The position numbers and the translations under genes were made by a program. The notes beneath the pieces were generated by a model. That model had not been told where the DNA came from. It worked only from the letters and a program-made list of their open reading frames with translations, and searched no databases. From assembly GCA_022822575.1 (NCBI GenBank), contig JAJEBJ010000457.1, forward strand, positions 1-6,173: DNA of 6,173 nucleotides, read 5' to 3'. Position 1 is the first letter of the stretch; each line of letters starts with the position of its first letter. Positions 5,437 through 6,173 of this stretch are shown piece by piece. Origin of the DNA: Alphaproteobacteria bacterium. GTDB lineage: Bacteria; Pseudomonadota; Alphaproteobacteria; SP197.

Positions 5437-6173
5437 CTACGTCGCTCCAGAGACAGGCCGCATTCTGCGGCCTTCGGGATCAAAGACGGCGCCGGCGACA
5501 ACTCGACCCTGAAACGGTGTTCCTGCTATGTCAATCACAACACCCGCTCCCGTTCTGCGGGCCTCCGGTTCTGTGATGTTCGCAAGGGCGACCGGAGCAC
5601 CAATCCGGAAACCGAATGCGGCGGACGTGGTCCGTCCGACGATCTTCCCGTCGGCCACAACCGGTTCGTTGCCGAGTGGGACGGCATGCTTGTTGCTGAA
5701 CACGATCGAGACGATCCGGTTCCGGGCGCCCTGTCTCTTCCTCTCCAGCAGCGCCTTCCTGCCAACAAAGTTCTTGCTCCAGTCCACGGCAAACTCGAGC
5801 CCGGCCTCAAGCGGCGAGATATCGGCATCCAGTTCGTGCCCGAAGGCGAGAAACCTCTTCTCGATCCGCATGGACGTCTGGGCGAACACTCCGGCAGGGG
5901 AGGCGCCGCAATCCCGCACGGCGTCGTATACAGCCTCCGCGGCCTGCGCGCGGCAGGTGATTTCCCAACCGGCCTCGCCGACATAGGAAAGCCGGACCGC
6001 CCGGACAGGTTGTCCGGCGATCTCCGCCTCGGCTGCTTGAAAATAGCCGATCCCGGTGAGCGAACCTGCGCCAAGTTCCTTCGCGATCTCCGTTGACCGG
6101 GGTCCCATGAGGCCGATGACCGCGTAGTCGCCGGTTGAATCGGTCAGCGTGACATCCTCGCTTTCCTGCAAGT
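5437..6173 (-). CDS. GcvT-domain (tetrahydrofolate-binding) protein, C-terminal part; sarcosine/dimethylglycine dehydrogenase-like
   Basis: About 244 residues are visible up to the right edge. The TTG at 6171 is only where the window cuts and not a believable start, because the family's N-terminal GcvT half is missing. Numbering from that codon, the landmarks are GLMGPRS (20-26), YVGEAGWE (63-70, the folate-site YxGE-type motif), MRIEKRFLAFGHELD (101-115), PLEAGLEFAVD (120-130), FVGRKALL (135-142), then the C-terminal barrel with GRTTSAAFGFRIG (179-191) and the tail FDPEGRRMR. This order matches the C-terminal half of FAD-dependent sarcosine and dimethylglycine dehydrogenases, which pass a methylene group to tetrahydrofolate; the RxEK...GH...PLEAGL block is especially like them. 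A stand-alone aminomethyltransferase (GcvT) or a folate-dependent demethylase is possible, because the upstream part, including any FAD domain, is outside the window. It stops at TAG (5439-5437). Confidence 0.85.
   Translation of the reverse strand, partial: LQESEDVTLTDSTGDYAVIGLMGPRSTEIAKELGAGSLTGIGYFQAAEAEIAGQPVRAVRLSYVGEAGWEITCRAQAAEAVYDAVRDCGASPAGVFAQTSMRIEKRFLAFGHELDADISPLEAGLEFAVDWSKNFVGRKALLERKRQGARNRIVSIVFSNKHAVPLGNEPVVADGKIVGRTTSAAFGFRIGAPVALANITEPEARRTGAGVVIDIAGTPFQGRVVAGAVFDPEGRRMRPVSGAT

Noticed and set aside
4944..5501. A 185-codon minus-strand frame across the 443-base gap and into the GcvT-domain gene
   Set aside because: It is Arg/Pro-rich without a domain, and it lies antisense to the HigA relic and out of frame with the GcvT-domain gene at its right end.

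Overview
The window is GC-rich bacterial DNA, densely coded, with short gaps, 4-base gene overlaps and GTG/TTG-friendly starts. The gene content fits a Gram-negative proteobacterium: pyruvate phosphate dikinase, a YgfZ/CAF17-type Fe-S protein, an ADP-heptose-type family 9 glycosyltransferase, and a sarcosine/dimethylglycine dehydrogenase-like GcvT domain. An alphaproteobacterium is the most likely host, but this is inferred from gene style and composition, not from a marker gene.

Layout. (1) Positions 1-1937, plus strand: the C-terminal half of pyruvate phosphate dikinase (ppdK, cut by the left edge) is followed, with an ATGA overlap, by a HAD-superfamily hydrolase. (2) 2008-2916, minus strand: ygfZ converges on the HAD gene across a 70-base gap. 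(3) 2917-3065: a divergent intergenic region holding the ygfZ ribosome site and the upstream signals of the next unit, including a possible 10-residue mini-ORF whose stop overlaps the next start. (4) 3066-4993, plus strand: two glycosyltransferases, a GT4/GT-B enzyme and a GT9 heptosyltransferase-type enzyme, overlap by GTGA and are clearly co-translated. They probably act on the lipopolysaccharide core or another surface glycan. (5) 4994-5436: a 443-base stretch with no intact gene. It holds the decayed remains of a HigA-family antitoxin (5073-5371), with three single-base frameshifts and a lost start codon, and a hairpin at 5399-5420. (6) 5437-6173, minus strand: the C-terminal part of a folate-binding GcvT-domain protein, cut by the right edge, most like the tail of sarcosine/dimethylglycine dehydrogenases.

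How the genes relate. No single pathway joins them. PPDK (PEP/pyruvate interconversion) and the HAD hydrolase form one unit and the glycosyltransferase pair forms another. YgfZ and the right-edge protein are both tetrahydrofolate-binding folds of one superfamily, but they have separate jobs. The main unexpected item is the antitoxin relic, which an intact-ORF gene caller would miss or misannotate as a 137-aa hypothetical protein. I found no sign of an undescribed multi-gene system, CRISPR array, tRNA, rRNA or insertion sequence.
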